Notes under the pieces: model-generated | Seen by the model: the letters and a program-made list of their open reading frames with translations, nothing else | What the model was told of the DNA's origin: nothing | Database searches by the model: none | NCBI GenBank assembly: GCA_031002005.1 | Contig: CM061919.1 | Location: 177,675,121-177,739,120 of the forward strand | Length of the DNA stretch: 64,000 bases | Source: Vandiemenella viatica | Lineage: Eukaryota; Arthropoda; Insecta; Orthoptera; Morabidae | Direction of reading: 5' to 3' | Position numbers and translations under genes: made by a program | Shown here: positions 41,480 to 54,000 of the stretch, in pieces | Layout: the number at the start of each line of letters is the position of its first letter | Position numbering within the stretch: position 1 is the stretch's first letter

Positions 41480-44252
41480 ATGGCTCCCATACTTCAGTGC
41501 AACATTAACGGCTTTCAGGCTCACAAAGAGGAAGTCTACCTCTTAGCGCGGTCTAATCCATTGTGTCTCTGCTTACAGGAGACACATTTAGACCATCGCA
41601 CGAACCAGTGCTAAGAGGATATGACATATACTGAAAGGACGATACCGAGGGTGATCGAGCGAAGGGGGGAGTGGCTGTGTTTGTCCGAAACACTGTCCAC
41701 TCCGAACCCATTGCTCTCACCTCCACATTACAAGCAGTAGCGGTGAAAATACACGGTCCAATCCAACTGACCGTATGCTCTGTCTATCTGCCACCCAGTG
41801 TGTCAGTCGGCTACGACGACCTGGTTGGCATTATACGACAACTCACTCTGCCCTTTCTCCTTTTGGGAGATTTCAACGCCCACAGTGCGTTGTGGGGTTC
41901 CACCACCGATTGCCCCTGGGCCGAGTGGTCGGTAGATTGATAGAGCAGGAGGAAATTTGTATCCTGAATACAGGGCAAATGACTCATTTCACCACTGCTT
42001 CCGGTATGTCTTCTGCCATTGACCTTTTCTTGTGTTCCCCCTCAATTGCGGACTCCGTGCAGTGGGACGTGGATCGCGACCTCCATGGAAGCGACCACTT
42101 TCCTATTTGGATGCACGTCGAGTGTGAGCGAGGGGGAGGCAATAACCGACGCAAATGGAACGTCAGTAATGCAGATTGGCAGCTCTTCTGCCGATCCGTA
42201 TTACTAGAGCCCTGTGAGACTATACAGGAGAAGGTGAATCACTTCACAGAAGTGATTCACCATGCAGCTGACGTTTCCATGCCGAAGAGCTCTGGAACGC
42301 TGCGAAGGACGCCTGTCCCCTGGTGGAACGATGAATGTTGTTCCGCCATCCAGGGTCGCCGACGGGCGTTGCGTCGTTTTAGGTTGTGCCCAACATCTGA
42401 CAACCTAGCAGCATTCTGTATTGCCAGAGCTAAGGCGCGTCGAGTTATTAAGTAGAGCAGGAAGAGGTCTTGACAGAACTTTGTGAGCACTATAAATCGT
42501 TCCACACCTTCATCGAAAGTATGGGAGTCTATCCGCCGTATATCTGGAAGGTACTCCCGCCCACCAGTATCTGGGTTACTGGATCACGGACATATAATTA
42601 CCGACGAATGAAGCATAGTGCAGCTGATGGCTGAGAATTTTGCCGCCATCACATCGTCTGCTAACTTTGACCCTCGGTTTCAGCGACAACGAGTCGCTGC
42701 CAAGAGGCGCCCGCTGTGCTTCGATTTGTCGAATACAGAGGACTACAACTGCCCATTTGCATCTTGGGAGCTGGTGTCAGCGTTAAACAGCGCAAACGAC
42801 ACTGCTCCAGGGCCTGATTTGATCCAGTACCAGATGCTGAGGCATCTTAGTAAAGATGCTAAGGAGTACCTTTTAGATATTTTTAATCAGATATGGACCG
42901 GAGGACACTTCCCCAATTCGTGGAAAGAAGCTATGCTTATCCCTATTTTAAAGCCTGGTAAGGACAAATTGTTGCCAGGTAGCTATCGTAGCATCGCCCT
43001 TACAAGCTGCGTGGGTAAGACACTGGAGAGGATGGTCAATCGCCGCCTCGTCTGGTGTCTTGAATCCCGAAATCTGCTGAGCCGCTTTCAGTGTGGATTC
43101 AGGAAGTTCCGTTCCACCTTGGACAACCTGATCCTCCTGGAGGCGGCAATACAGGATGCGTTCATCCGCAGCCAACACGTTGTGGGTGTCTTTTTAGACC
43201 TCGTAAAAGCTTATGATACTACCTGGCGGTATGTTATTTTAAAACAGTTACACGAATGGGGTTTTAGGGGTAACCTTCCCCGTTTTTTAAAATCATTTTT
43301 ATCTGGTCGTTGCTGCCGGTACCGAGTTGGTAGTGAAGTGTCTGATCTTTTTATTCAGGAAAACGGTGTTCCTCAAGGTTCAGTTTTAAGCGTGACTCTT
43401 TTCGCTACTGCGATAAATAGCATTTTAAGTGTTATAAGGAGTCCCATACGGTACTCCTTATATGTGGATGATTTTTTAATTTTCATTGCATCGTCCAGCC
43501 TGAGAAGTGCCGAGTGGCAGCTACAACTCGCGCCTGAACAGGCTGGATGAATGGTAAGTGCACATCGGTTTTCGTTTCTCTGCCGAGATAAACCCGGTGT
43601 GTACTTTTTAGTCGTATCAGAAGCCTTTTATCAGAGCCCCAACTTACCTTGAGGAATACCGTTTTACGTTTTACTGAAACAGTTCGGTTTCGGGGCCTCA
43701 TTTTAGACAGAAGGCTCAACTGGCTTGCACATCTTAAAGATGTTAAAGCCAGGGCCTCAAAAGCTCTTAATATTTTAAAATGCCTGTGTGGCAGGTCGTG
43801 GTGCGCTGATTGCTCCTGCCTGCTACAATTTTTACAGAGCCTTTGTACGGTCGCGACTGGAATACGGTTGTATTGTGTATGGTTCGGCACGGGACAGCTT
43901 TCTCCGTATATTGGATAGTGTCCACCATGCTGGAATTCGGCTCGCCACGGGTGCATATCGCACCAGCCCTATTGTCAGCATTTGTGCTGACTAGGGTGGG
44001 CCGCCGCTTACCATCCACCGGCAACTCCTCATGGTGCGACACTACCTGCAGGTTGCCATAACACCTGGCAGTCCCGTGCACGACATAGTGCTCCATCCCA
44101 ACTACGAGCAGCTCTATACCAACCGGCATAGAGCCACTAAACCGTTCAGCTACCGTACAAAGGCTATTGAGAACAATACGGATTCGAGCTTCCCTCTTTT
44201 TATCACCAGGGTTGGAGTAAATCTCCTCCCTGGCTTTTATAGAGGCCCAGAA
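41480..44252 (+). pseudogene. LINE ORF2: AP endonuclease and reverse transcriptase, frameshifted
   Basis: Starts MAPILQCNINGFQAHKEEVY at 41480. The endonuclease continues in a second frame (41671-41940: GGVAVFVRN, LLLGDFNAHSALWG) and a third (to 42455: GSDHFPIWM, then NRRKWNVSNADW). RT is open at 42618-43550: ANDTAPGPDLIQYQMLRHLS, NSWKEAMLIPILKPGKDKLL, FQCGFRKFRSTLDNL, VGVFLDLVKAYDTTW, NGVPQGSVLSVTLFATAINS and LYVDDFLIF with the YVDD catalytic pair. The thumb/connection follows in broken frames. At least four frame changes occur, so no protein can be made. Confidence 0.88.
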
Positions 44253-45252
44253 NNNNNNNNNNNNNNNNNNNNNNNNNNNNNNNNNNNNNNNNNNNNNNNN
44301 NNNNNNNNNNNNNNNNNNNNNNNNNNNNNNNNNNNNNNNNNNNNNNNNNNNNNNNNNNNNNNNNNNNNNNNNNNNNNNNNNNNNNNNNNNNNNNNNNNNN
44401 NNNNNNNNNNNNNNNNNNNNNNNNNNNNNNNNNNNNNNNNNNNNNNNNNNNNNNNNNNNNNNNNNNNNNNNNNNNNNNNNNNNNNNNNNNNNNNNNNNNN
44501 NNNNNNNNNNNNNNNNNNNNNNNNNNNNNNNNNNNNNNNNNNNNNNNNNNNNNNNNNNNNNNNNNNNNNNNNNNNNNNNNNNNNNNNNNNNNNNNNNNNN
44601 NNNNNNNNNNNNNNNNNNNNNNNNNNNNNNNNNNNNNNNNNNNNNNNNNNNNNNNNNNNNNNNNNNNNNNNNNNNNNNNNNNNNNNNNNNNNNNNNNNNN
44701 NNNNNNNNNNNNNNNNNNNNNNNNNNNNNNNNNNNNNNNNNNNNNNNNNNNNNNNNNNNNNNNNNNNNNNNNNNNNNNNNNNNNNNNNNNNNNNNNNNNN
44801 NNNNNNNNNNNNNNNNNNNNNNNNNNNNNNNNNNNNNNNNNNNNNNNNNNNNNNNNNNNNNNNNNNNNNNNNNNNNNNNNNNNNNNNNNNNNNNNNNNNN
44901 NNNNNNNNNNNNNNNNNNNNNNNNNNNNNNNNNNNNNNNNNNNNNNNNNNNNNNNNNNNNNNNNNNNNNNNNNNNNNNNNNNNNNNNNNNNNNNNNNNNN
45001 NNNNNNNNNNNNNNNNNNNNNNNNNNNNNNNNNNNNNNNNNNNNNNNNNNNNNNNNNNNNNNNNNNNNNNNNNNNNNNNNNNNNNNNNNNNNNNNNNNNN
45101 NNNNNNNNNNNNNNNNNNNNNNNNNNNNNNNNNNNNNNNNNNNNNNNNNNNNNNNNNNNNNNNNNNNNNNNNNNNNNNNNNNNNNNNNNNNNNNNNNNNN
45201 NNNNNNNNNNNNNNNNNNNNNNNNNNNNNNNNNNNNNNNNNNNNNNNNNNNN
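44253..45252. other. Assembly gap, exactly 1000 N
   Basis: The round size indicates a placeholder rather than a measured length. By comparison with the copy at 12128-13850, at least 1.25 kb of LINE should follow position 44252. The true gap is therefore probably larger than 1000 bases. Confidence 0.98.
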
Positions 45253-45779
45253 TAACTTTACATTAAACTTTTTGTTTAGTATTAGTCATGCATCTTAGAT
45301 GATACTTAATTCCACTGTTTCACCAATAGATGGCGCTAAGAGTTATTTCCATCACCGTATATATATATATATTTATATATTTTGTCAAAATGTTTGAAGT
45401 GTATGTATGTGAATAAAACATAAACATATTTACATTTCTAGTAACAACATGAAATAGTAATTATGTTTATCCTCAATTTGATTCTCCTATTTCATCGGCA
45501 GATTGCGTTACGTGTCGTTGATAGGGAGTTACTGTTGCGTTGTGTGTCATATAGTTTAAATATCACTTATGTTATTGGTTCATAACATATTTCGTACCTA
45601 ATATTAGTAAATTAATGATGATAAATTACAAGTCATTGTTCGAAGATGATGAAGTCAGCTCAGAAACTATTATATACAAATATAATAAGACTGTAACGGA
45701 AAGGAAGTATAAAAACTGAATCAACTGTTTTTAAAATTTTGTCTGTTTATCTGTCTCTCTCGGTCTCCTTGTTTTTCTG
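45253..45779. other. AT-rich sequence after the gap, no recognised feature
   Basis: It does not continue the LINE that runs into the gap. It includes a short (AT)n run at about 45358-45380. Confidence 0.45.
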
Positions 45780-46180
45780 TTTGGGTAACGGGATTCACGC
45801 GAAAACACAGGTCGAATTTCTAGGCGATTCTGAATAATTTACAGCCTCTGGCCCTGGAATGGTTCTGGGGTATGTTTCATTCTGATGTGAAGGGGGAAAT
45901 CTGAGAAACTTAAGATTAAAGTTTCACATATTAGTATTCATTTTTCATTGAAAACGGTTCACACAAAAACTATTGACCCAATTTGGAAGGGATTTTGATT
46001 AATTTATAGACCATAATACATTTTATCTCTGGTACAAGAGAAAACATAGTTTCTTTTTGATATGAAGCCAGAAAGCTGAAAAAATTAAGATAAAAGAGTA
46101 GACAAATTAGTATCCATTTCTTGTTGAATGTGGTTCACGCAAGAACTACTGGTCAGATTTACATAATTGTCGCAGTTCAA
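45780..46180. repeat. Three diverged tandem modules of about 160-190 bp
   Basis: Each module has a 'ggttcacgcaa/gaactactgg' type start (gggattcacgcgaaaacaca at 45790, ggttcacacaaaaactattg at 45955, ggttcacgcaagaactactg at 46132). The first two continue with a gatttnnnnngaatttataga-like stretch and a 'tatgaagnn' segment. The style (modules read as diverged protein-like or structural units) is like the 3-kb repeat at 51091-54165. Confidence 0.45.
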
Positions 46181-46453
46181 ATGTTTAACATGATATCAGC
46201 GTACGAACATCATTATATTCGGAAGAATTAAGTTACTGTTTTCCTCTCTCGCTGGTGATTTGTTGACTGCTGCGTGGTCAATTCAATCCGTACATTACTA
46301 GTTCACGAAAGCGCGGTTGCGCGAAAAAACTAGGCTTCTGTAATGTCTTACTTGCTAGCAAAGAAGCAGAACGCCCAACGGCTAGCAGCATCTTCTCTAA
46401 ATTGCAAGTTAACCAGATTGTTTAATGATTATTCATTTCAATTTTCTTTTGAT

Positions 46454-46578
46454 ATTGTAGTTTAATAACCGACAGAATGTCATTTACTTAATTAAAAAGC
46501 ATTTGAACAAACCCATTCTTTTATTTAAAAACTCTCTAAATAGATAAATGACATTCGGTCGCTTAATAAACTACAATA
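46454..46578. repeat. Short palindromic MITE-like repeat
   Basis: attgtagtttaataaccgac...aatgtcattta and, inverted, taaatgacatt...gcttaataaactacaat form arms of about 33 bases with a few mismatches around a 60-base centre. No clear target duplication was assigned. Confidence 0.6.
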
Positions 46579-46614
46579 TTAAATCATAGCTGAAATTAAT
46601 AATCAATTATCGGT

Positions 46615-47455
46615 TTCGTTGACTTCAGGATATCTAATTGGGTTGGTAAACATGGAATGAAGATAAATGCAAAGAAGAGTCAGCTTATTAGATACACAAA
46701 TAAAAAACAAAAGGATAATTATGAATATAAGGTGGGGAAAGAATTGCTTGCTGAAGACTAGAAATGTAAATATCTTGGAATTACATTTGATAACAAGCTT
46801 AACTGGGCAGGACACATAGGACAGGTGGTAGGAAAAGGTTTCAAAATTCTGCACTTGTTGGCGAGAGTGATGAGGGGATGTACGAGAGAAGTCAAGGAAT
46901 TGGGTTACAAAACTTTGGTCAGACCATTGCTCGAATATGGTAGTATAGTATGGGACCCTCATTTTACATATCAAATACAGGAGTTGGAGAGGGTGCAAAA
47001 AAGGGCTGCTAGATTTGTTTCTGGAAATTATCGCAGAATGCAATCAGTGACGGATATGATAAAGGAGCTGGAATGGAATTCATTGCAAGACAGGAGGAGG
47101 ATGAGGAGGGTCATGGGAGTGTACAGGGCATATACTGGGGATGAGGCATGGAAAGATATTGCAATAGGTATGAAAAGTAGTGCATGGAAGGGTAATGATG
47201 ACCATGACTACAAGCTGGCACTCTATTTCAGGCACAAGGGTGTGGGAAGATTTTCTTTTTTAGGTAAGGGTGTCAGGGATTGGAATGAGTTACCAAGAGA
47301 AATGATGAATAATTTACCCAAAACTTTGAAAGAATTTAAAGATAAATTTTGTAGAGGGCAAATGTAGGTAGGTGCAGGATAGGGGGAAGATGGGTGTATA
47401 GGGAAATTGTCACCGGAGCCTGTGCTCCATTGCAATTAAATTAAATTAAATTAAA
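46615..47455 (+). mobile_element. LINE 3' end (CR1/L2-like family, copy 3)
   Basis: Plus-strand copy. The thumb region at about 46650 has a stop (LLAED-stop-KCKY), then a 180-codon frame at 46825-47367 runs from GKGFKILHLLARVMRGC to FKDKFCRGQM. The 3' UTR has gtcaccggagcctgtgctcc and a ttaaattaaattaaa terminus at 47438-47455. It is the only copy of the family in this orientation. Confidence 0.9.
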
Positions 47456-48061
47456 TTTACACCTGTTAGCCGTGTTACATTGATTACAGAAAATCTTGTT
47501 CCAACAATATTACTGTAAGTAATTTGGAAAGACTTATTTTTATATATATATATACTGGTGCGGAAGATTAAATGTTTACACCTCCAACTCTGGAAAACGC
47601 TTTCCTGTTAAGACAGCAGAATCTTAACCAACCTGGTGCGTTATCTAATATAATCGCCCGCTGTCACCAACATGCTCTTCCTTCCTTTATATATAACGAA
47701 CGTCAAAAGCAGCGTAACGGGATAACTCTAAAATAAAGTTTGAAACAAGTAGCTCTAAACATAAGAACCTGCTGTAACAATGTACGATGTAAGAGCTAAA
47801 GGCCCATTTAGACGACCCGACCTGGTCTCCCTAAATCGTGGCCATGCCCCATCGGCCCTGAAAACGGGTCGTCTAAGTGAGCTCCCGTCACGATTTTGCC
47901 GCGAGACGAGGCAGGGAGGACGGGTGGAAATTCCATCTGATTTAGGGTGAAAGGGTGGGGGTAAGTCGGGCCCCCCACTACACTACTCTGAAAACTGGCC
48001 GTGTAAAGCCACGCCCGGTTGTGCTCTCACTGCCTGGTTCCCCGTTTTCTATTATTTTGAG

Positions 48062-48151
48062 ATGGATGCATCCGATAATCAAGAAAAAGAAGTGTTGACG
48101 GAGTTGCTGGAGATGTACAAGACACACAAATTTTTATGGGGGACGCCTCAT
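48062..48151 (+). pseudogene. MADF/Myb-like DNA-binding protein start, truncated by insertion
   Basis: MDASDNQEKEVLTELLEMYK continuing THKFLWGTPHI resembles the first helix of a MADF domain (ellxLYxxxpxLWdt). PIF/Harbinger elements often encode such a DNA-binding partner of the transposase. The frame runs into the insertion beginning at about 48152. Recognition rests on about 30 residues. Confidence 0.45.
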
Positions 48152-49184
48152 ATAGGGTTGCCAACTAATTTAGAAAAAAAAGAAAGTTTTTTGTCTTTTG
48201 AAGAGGACTAATTTTCGAGCTTATGGGACTAGCTATTAATTTTTTTTTCATTTCAAATTGACACAGCTGGGGTCAAATTCTAAATTTAGTACTATAAGTA
48301 AATGAAAATTCATTTTTAAATTTAAGGACACTCTGTTTCTGCCTTCCCACCATATTGCATTTATTTCGTTCCATCATAAGCACTAACATCTCGTTTGGAA
48401 ATTAATTGAATTGTATAGTTTACCAAAAATAAATTATTTCCGCATACTTTATGGTTAGGGTAACGTATACCGGCCAAAAATAAAGTATGATACTTTATTT
48501 TTGTATTAAAGTTAGCAACCCTATGCCTCTGACCAGTGCGGCACATTTTAACATTAATTTATTCAACAGAAGATTATGCTCACAATATTCTGAAATTTAC
48601 TAAAAATTGATATTGACTGAATTAACTGTCTAGTACCAGGTGACGCAATAGTAAAACCCACAGTTCAGATAATGCAATTCGCAAAGAATTTATTTTGAGG
48701 ATCCCTTCTTATCCAGTTACATGTTCTCTCCCACAAATTTTTATGTTTTTTGAAATTATTTAGGTTTATTCAGTTTTTCTTCCTTTGGAGTTACTGGTGT
48801 ATCAATTATCACCATCGCAAACAGAATCTGAATTACCTACCATTTTAAACAATGTAAAAGAAAAAAATGCAGTTGAAAACTCCAACCTCAAAACGACGAG
48901 AAACAGAAAAAACCACAAATTCTCCACTTATTAATCCACCGTTCCATTCAGAAATAATGGCGAGCGTACACTAGTCGACTGGAGTACAACAATATGAATG
49001 ATCCGCTATTATTGCCTCGACAGTGATCAAAGGAGGTGAGCAAACAAAGTATCTCTCTGGCCGATAGGCACATTTTCTTGCAGAATGTGAAACTAGCAGA
49101 ACGACGTTCAGTTACATATATTTTATTGGTAGGAAAAAGAATAAAGTCTGATACTTCATAATAAAGTATGGTTGGCAACCCTAT
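48152..49184. mobile_element. TIR element nested in the Harbinger-like element
   Basis: The ends agggttgccaac and gttggcaaccct are perfect inverted repeats. cctcat (up to cctcatat, depending on where the end is placed) occurs at 48146 and at 49185, a 6-8 bp target duplication. An internal gttagcaaccctat at about 48510 suggests a second, internal end. The tagggttgcc terminus resembles hAT. No coding capacity. Confidence 0.65.
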
Positions 49185-49847
49185 CCTCATATTCCATCTA
49201 TCGAGAAATGAGGCATTTCATGTGTCATTCGCTAGAAATTCCGGAAATCTACACCATCGAACAACATCTAAACCTGTGACTGAACGTATGCCTTTTGTAA
49301 ATATAATTGCTTGGCACAAGACTTTTTCGTAGTCTTTTCGCACAATGTCAAGCAGTCAAGGTTATACCAAGAATCTGTGGTTTTAATAAATATGGGACCA
49401 TACATATTTAATTTAAATATTAGAAAATAAAAAATGTGTAACTAACTAATATTATTACTAGTATTACTATTAAATGGAACGTACAAATTTCAGAGCAAGG
49501 CGGGATATCCGCGTGGTGTTAGAATGCTAGCAACCAAATCGGGCCGGCCGACCGCGACGGGTCGTCTAAATGCAACACACTGTTGACGGGAGGAAAGTGA
49601 AATCGGGAACTGGAACGGGACCAGGTGATCGGGAACGGGTCGTCTAAAGGGGCCTTAAGATTTACTAATCGTTATGCAAGGATAGGGAAGGGAATGCGCA
49701 TGTTGTGAGGACATAATCACTTAGAAAACCATTTTACCTTTCACACGATTCACTAGAGTACAAATAAAAGTCCCGACATTGCACGGCGTATTTATAAATT
49801 CCTTCAGCCATCTCAATATTTGCGTCTTTCTGTCACATTACATGAAC

Positions 49848-50070
49848 GGTCTGGTGGCTCAGAGGTTAAGGCGACTGAATGGAGATAGAAAAATCCAAGA
49901 TTCCAACCCCTATCTCGGCGGGGATTTTCAAAAGCTCTAAATCCGATGTTCATTTCTGGTACAGCTTGCTGTACGATGTGAAGTACGCCAAAACGCTTCC
50001 GAGGTTCGGATTCTACGTTAAACTATATGTCCTCTTTGCCAGATTAGTTTGGGTAAGGAGGAAATGAACT
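49848..50070 (+). repeat. Possible tRNA-derived SINE, other family
   Basis: tggtggctcagaggttaagg (A-box-like) and a damaged B box (agattccaacccc) start a segment that continues 'tcatttctggtacagcttgctgtacg' and 'cgaggttcggattctacgttaaactatatgtcc'. The last words recur near 63210 ('ggtttggattccacattaagctgtatgtcc'), so it is dispersed. Confidence 0.5.
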
Positions 50071-51090
50071 GGACGTGCTGCTTCTAAATTAATTTATGTG
50101 TCCACAGACCTGGTATTAATGGATAGGCGATAAGTTATAACATGAATAACGTGACCATACGTCCCGCTTTCAGACCGTCTGTCCCACTGTCCCCGGCGAG
50201 AGTAAAAATGTCCTTTAATTTAATTGCAATGGAGCACAGGCTCCGGTGGCAATTTCCCTACACACCCAACTTCCTCTATCCCGCACCCACCTACATTTGC
50301 CCTCTACAAATTTTAACTGTAAATTCGTTTAATGTTTTCGGTAAGTTATTCATCATTTCCCTTGGTAACTCATTCCAATCCCTGACACCCTTACCTAAAA
50401 AAGAAAATCTTCCCACACCCTTGTTCCTGAAATCGAGTGCCAGCTTGTGGTCATGGTCATCTTTTCCCTTCCATGAACTACTTTTCATAGCTAATGCAAT
50501 ATCTTTCCATGCCTCATCACCAGTATACGCCCTGTACATTCCCATGACCCTCCTCATCCTCCTCCTGTTTTGCAATGAATCCCATTCCAGCTCCTTTATC
50601 ATATCTGTCACTGATTGCATTCTGCGATAATTTCCAGAAACAAATCTAGCAGCTCTTTTTTGCACCCTCTCTAATTCCTGTATTTGATACGCAAAATGTG
50701 GGTCCTATACTACACTACCATATTCGAGCAATGGTCTGACCAAAGTTTTGTAACCCAATTCCTTTACTTCTCTCGTGCATCCCCTCATCACTCTCTCCAA
50801 CAAGTGCAGAATTTTGAAACCTTTTCCTACTACCTGTCCAATTTGTCCTGCCCAGTTAAGCTTGTTATCAAATGTAATGCCAAGATATTTACATTTCAAG
50901 TCTACTGCAAGCAATTCTTTCCCCACCTTATATTCATAATTAACCTTTTGTTTTTTATTTGTGTATCTAATTAGCTGGCACTTCTTTGCATTTATCTTCA
51001 TCCCATGTTTACCAACCCAACTAGATATCCTGTCCAGATCACCTTGCAACTGTTTACAATCCTCTATCGTTTTGATCCTTTTATACAGCA

Positions 51091-54000
51091 CTAGCTGACC
51101 CGGCAATGCTTCGCTATTTCTAGACTTGAGGTAGATTAAATGAATACATTTGAACGTTGGTATTTAGTATAGATTAGATATTTACATACATTGCCTTGAA
51201 AAGGAATAAATTGTTTGGTTTCATAACATGTTTACCCAAGTGCTTTAGGATTTTTTGTTTTTCCATCAGGAGCGTATACGAATAATTCAGATGGTTTCCC
51301 AACGCATGAGCAAGCCACATACAGTTATCCATGAGAGAAGCATGGATTTTCCAAATTTAGTCCACACACTTGTAATAATTGTTCCTGTGCCTTGTTTATG
51401 TTCATTGCATATGCGAGTCACACTGGAAATAGCAAACGTTTTTAACTCGAACGGCATTTCTGTTGTAATCATTGGGATGCGTGGCAACAGTACATCTTCT
51501 CCTTCAAAATCGGATAAAATTTGTGTGTTTTTTAAATTATGGTGTAAAAGGGGGAAGATGGGATGGTTTTGGGGTAGAACGGATTGGGTTTTTGTAAAAC
51601 TAATGTCAACAGTATTTTTCTATATTTTTAATAGTTTGTGTGTGCAGAATTCCTTCGAAATCTGATAAAAGTGTGGGTTTGTGTAAAAATTAAGGGGTGG
51701 GAAGGGGGAAAGGAGATGCGTTTTTAGAAACCAAATGTAGGCTGTATTTTTCTGTTTGATTTACAGTATACATGTGCAAATTTCCGTAGAAATCGGATAA
51801 AATCTGTAGGTTTTTTTTTTAAATTATGGGGTGTTATTGGGAGGATAGGGTGGTGTTTTGGAAATTTTATTTCTTAGGAACCATACCGGACAACTCGCCA
51901 AAGTTTCACCATAATCGGTCCCCGGAAATGCTTTGCTATTTCTAGACTTGAGATCACATATAGATTAAATGAATACATTTGAAAGTTTGTATCTAGTAAA
52001 AATTAGATACTTATGTATAAATTATATTTACTGTTTCATTCAATTTCTAGTTTATTGCAATGGTCTTTTATATGCAATGTTTTTGGCGATTCCAGTTACA
52101 CTGGCTAAAATTAAGGGGATGTAAAGGGAAGGATGGGTTGTATTTTTGGAAACCATATTTAGGCAGTATTTTTCTGTATATTTTATAGTATACATGTGCA
52201 AATTTCCATCAAAATCGGATAAAAGATGTGGGTTTGTCTAAGTTAGGGAGACGTGAAGGGGATTAGGGGATGAAACTATATGTAGGTAGTACTTTTCAAT
52301 TCGTTTTAAAGTACAGTAGAACTCCAATTATCCGAACTCCGATTATCCGAATCGCTGATTATCCGAATCGCTTTTTTAATTAAAACGGAAACGTACTGCG
52401 ATTCAAAAAATAATGATTCTTCCTACATACCACATGAAACTTCTAACTGTCAAGCGGATCAGCGACTTTGCTGCTAGAAAACAGATTACTACAGTCAAAC
52501 AGCTTACTTTGACAGAGACGTTCAGCAAGCAATGACTTTTATTTACAGTATGGTACGTACTGTATGTACTGTACTAACATACAACACTTGTAACTACGCT
52601 TAACATGTAAAAGTGTTGCCGTTCAATAAATTAAAAGCTCTTTTCCTTTAAATATAGTTTTTTTCTCCCATTTTCAACATACATACAGTAATTAATTAAA
52701 ATCGACTCTTTTTCGGAAAAAATCCAACTATCCGAATTTTCTATTATCCGAATGGGGTCCGGTCCTAATTGATTCGGATAATTGGAGTTCTACTGTACAC
52801 ATGTGAAAATTTTGGTCTAAATATGATTAAATCTGGGTATGTTTAAATTAAGGGTTGTAAAGTGATGGAAGGGGTGGTTTTTCTGAATTTTTATTTCTTG
52901 GGAATCTTCTGCGACGCGCACTCGACAACTCACAAAGTTTTCACAGTAATCGGATAAAAATTGTGGGTTTCAATAAAAATCATTGGAAATTCAGAGGGGA
53001 GGTGGTAAAAGAGGAGAGGAATGGACTTTGGCAAAGTCATTATTTTTCTGTTTGTCTTACAGTATACGTAAACAAAGTTCCTTCAAAAGCGGGTTACATT
53101 TCTAGCTTTATATAAGACATTCGCAAAAATTTAAGGGATGTAAAAGAGAAGAGGGGTTGGATTTTTGAAACCATATGTAGACAGTATTTTTCTGTTTGTT
53201 TTAAAATATATCTGTGCCAATTTCCATCAAAATCGGATAAAATCTGTGTGTTTTTTAAAATTATGGGGTGCTAGGGGGAAGCGGGGAGGGGGGGTTGTTT
53301 TGGGGTAGAACGGGTGAGAGGGGTTGGGTTTTTGTAAAACTAATGTCTACTGTATTTTTCTATTTTTTTTAATAGTATAAGCGTGCAAAGTTCCTTCGAA
53401 ATCTGATAAAAGGTGTGGGGTTTTAAATTATGGGGTGTTATGGGGAAGAGGGGGTGGTTTTTTTGAAATTTTATTTCTTAGGAACCATCCCGGGCCCACA
53501 CTTTACAACTGACCAAAGTTTTACAGTAATCGGATGAACGGTTTAGTAGTGCACAGAGGTGATACAAAGTAAAGTACATTCATTAAGGGGGTAGGAAGGG
53601 GGAGAGGGGTTGTATTTTGGGAAACCATGGGTCTGCAGTACTTTTATGTTTGTTTTAAAGTAAATGTGTGCCAATTTCCATCAAAATCGGATAAAATCTG
53701 TGGGTTTTTTAAATTATGGGGTGCAAGGGCGAAGAGGGGATGGTTTTGGGGTAGAAATGGTGAGAGGTAAAACTAATGTCTACAGTATTTTTCTATTTTT
53801 TCAATAGTATATACGTGCAAAGCTCCTTCGAAATCTGATAAAAAGTGTGGGTTTGTGTAAATATAAAGGGGTGGGAAGGGGGATGCGTTTTTGGAAACCA
53901 AACTTAGGCAGTATTTTTCTGTTTGTTTTAAAGTATATGTGTTCAAATTTCCATCAAAATCGGATAAAATCTGTAGGTTTTTTCAATTATGGGGTGTTAT

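Larger units (their letters stand above)
39631..44252 (+). mobile_element. Near-full-length I-type LINE running into the gap
   Basis: GC-rich 5' UTR from about 39631, ORF1 (gag-like) at 40155-41339, and ORF2 from 41480 with endonuclease, RT and then sequence matching 12130-12597. The element is cut at 44252 by the N run; its RNase H and 3' end, known from the copy at 12128-13850, are missing. Composition is clearly GC-richer than the host DNA. ORF2 has several frameshifts. Confidence 0.92.
47800..49655. mobile_element. PIF/Harbinger-like element with TAA target duplication
   Basis: The ends aggcccatttagacgacccg and (inverted) cgggtcgtctaaaggggcct match except for one base. TAA flanks both (47797-47799, 49656-49658), fitting the 3-bp TWA duplication of PIF/Harbinger. 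Subterminal GC-rich repeats of the ggtcgtct motif occur inside. It encodes a MADF-like start at 48062 and is split by another element. No DDE transposase was found. Confidence 0.75.

Noticed and set aside
44031..45266. 411-codon open frame
   Set aside because: Almost entirely N; an artefact of the gap.
51255..51665. 136-codon plus-strand frame as a gene
   Set aside because: Lies in the modular repeat; the phrase composition matches repeat units, not a protein family.
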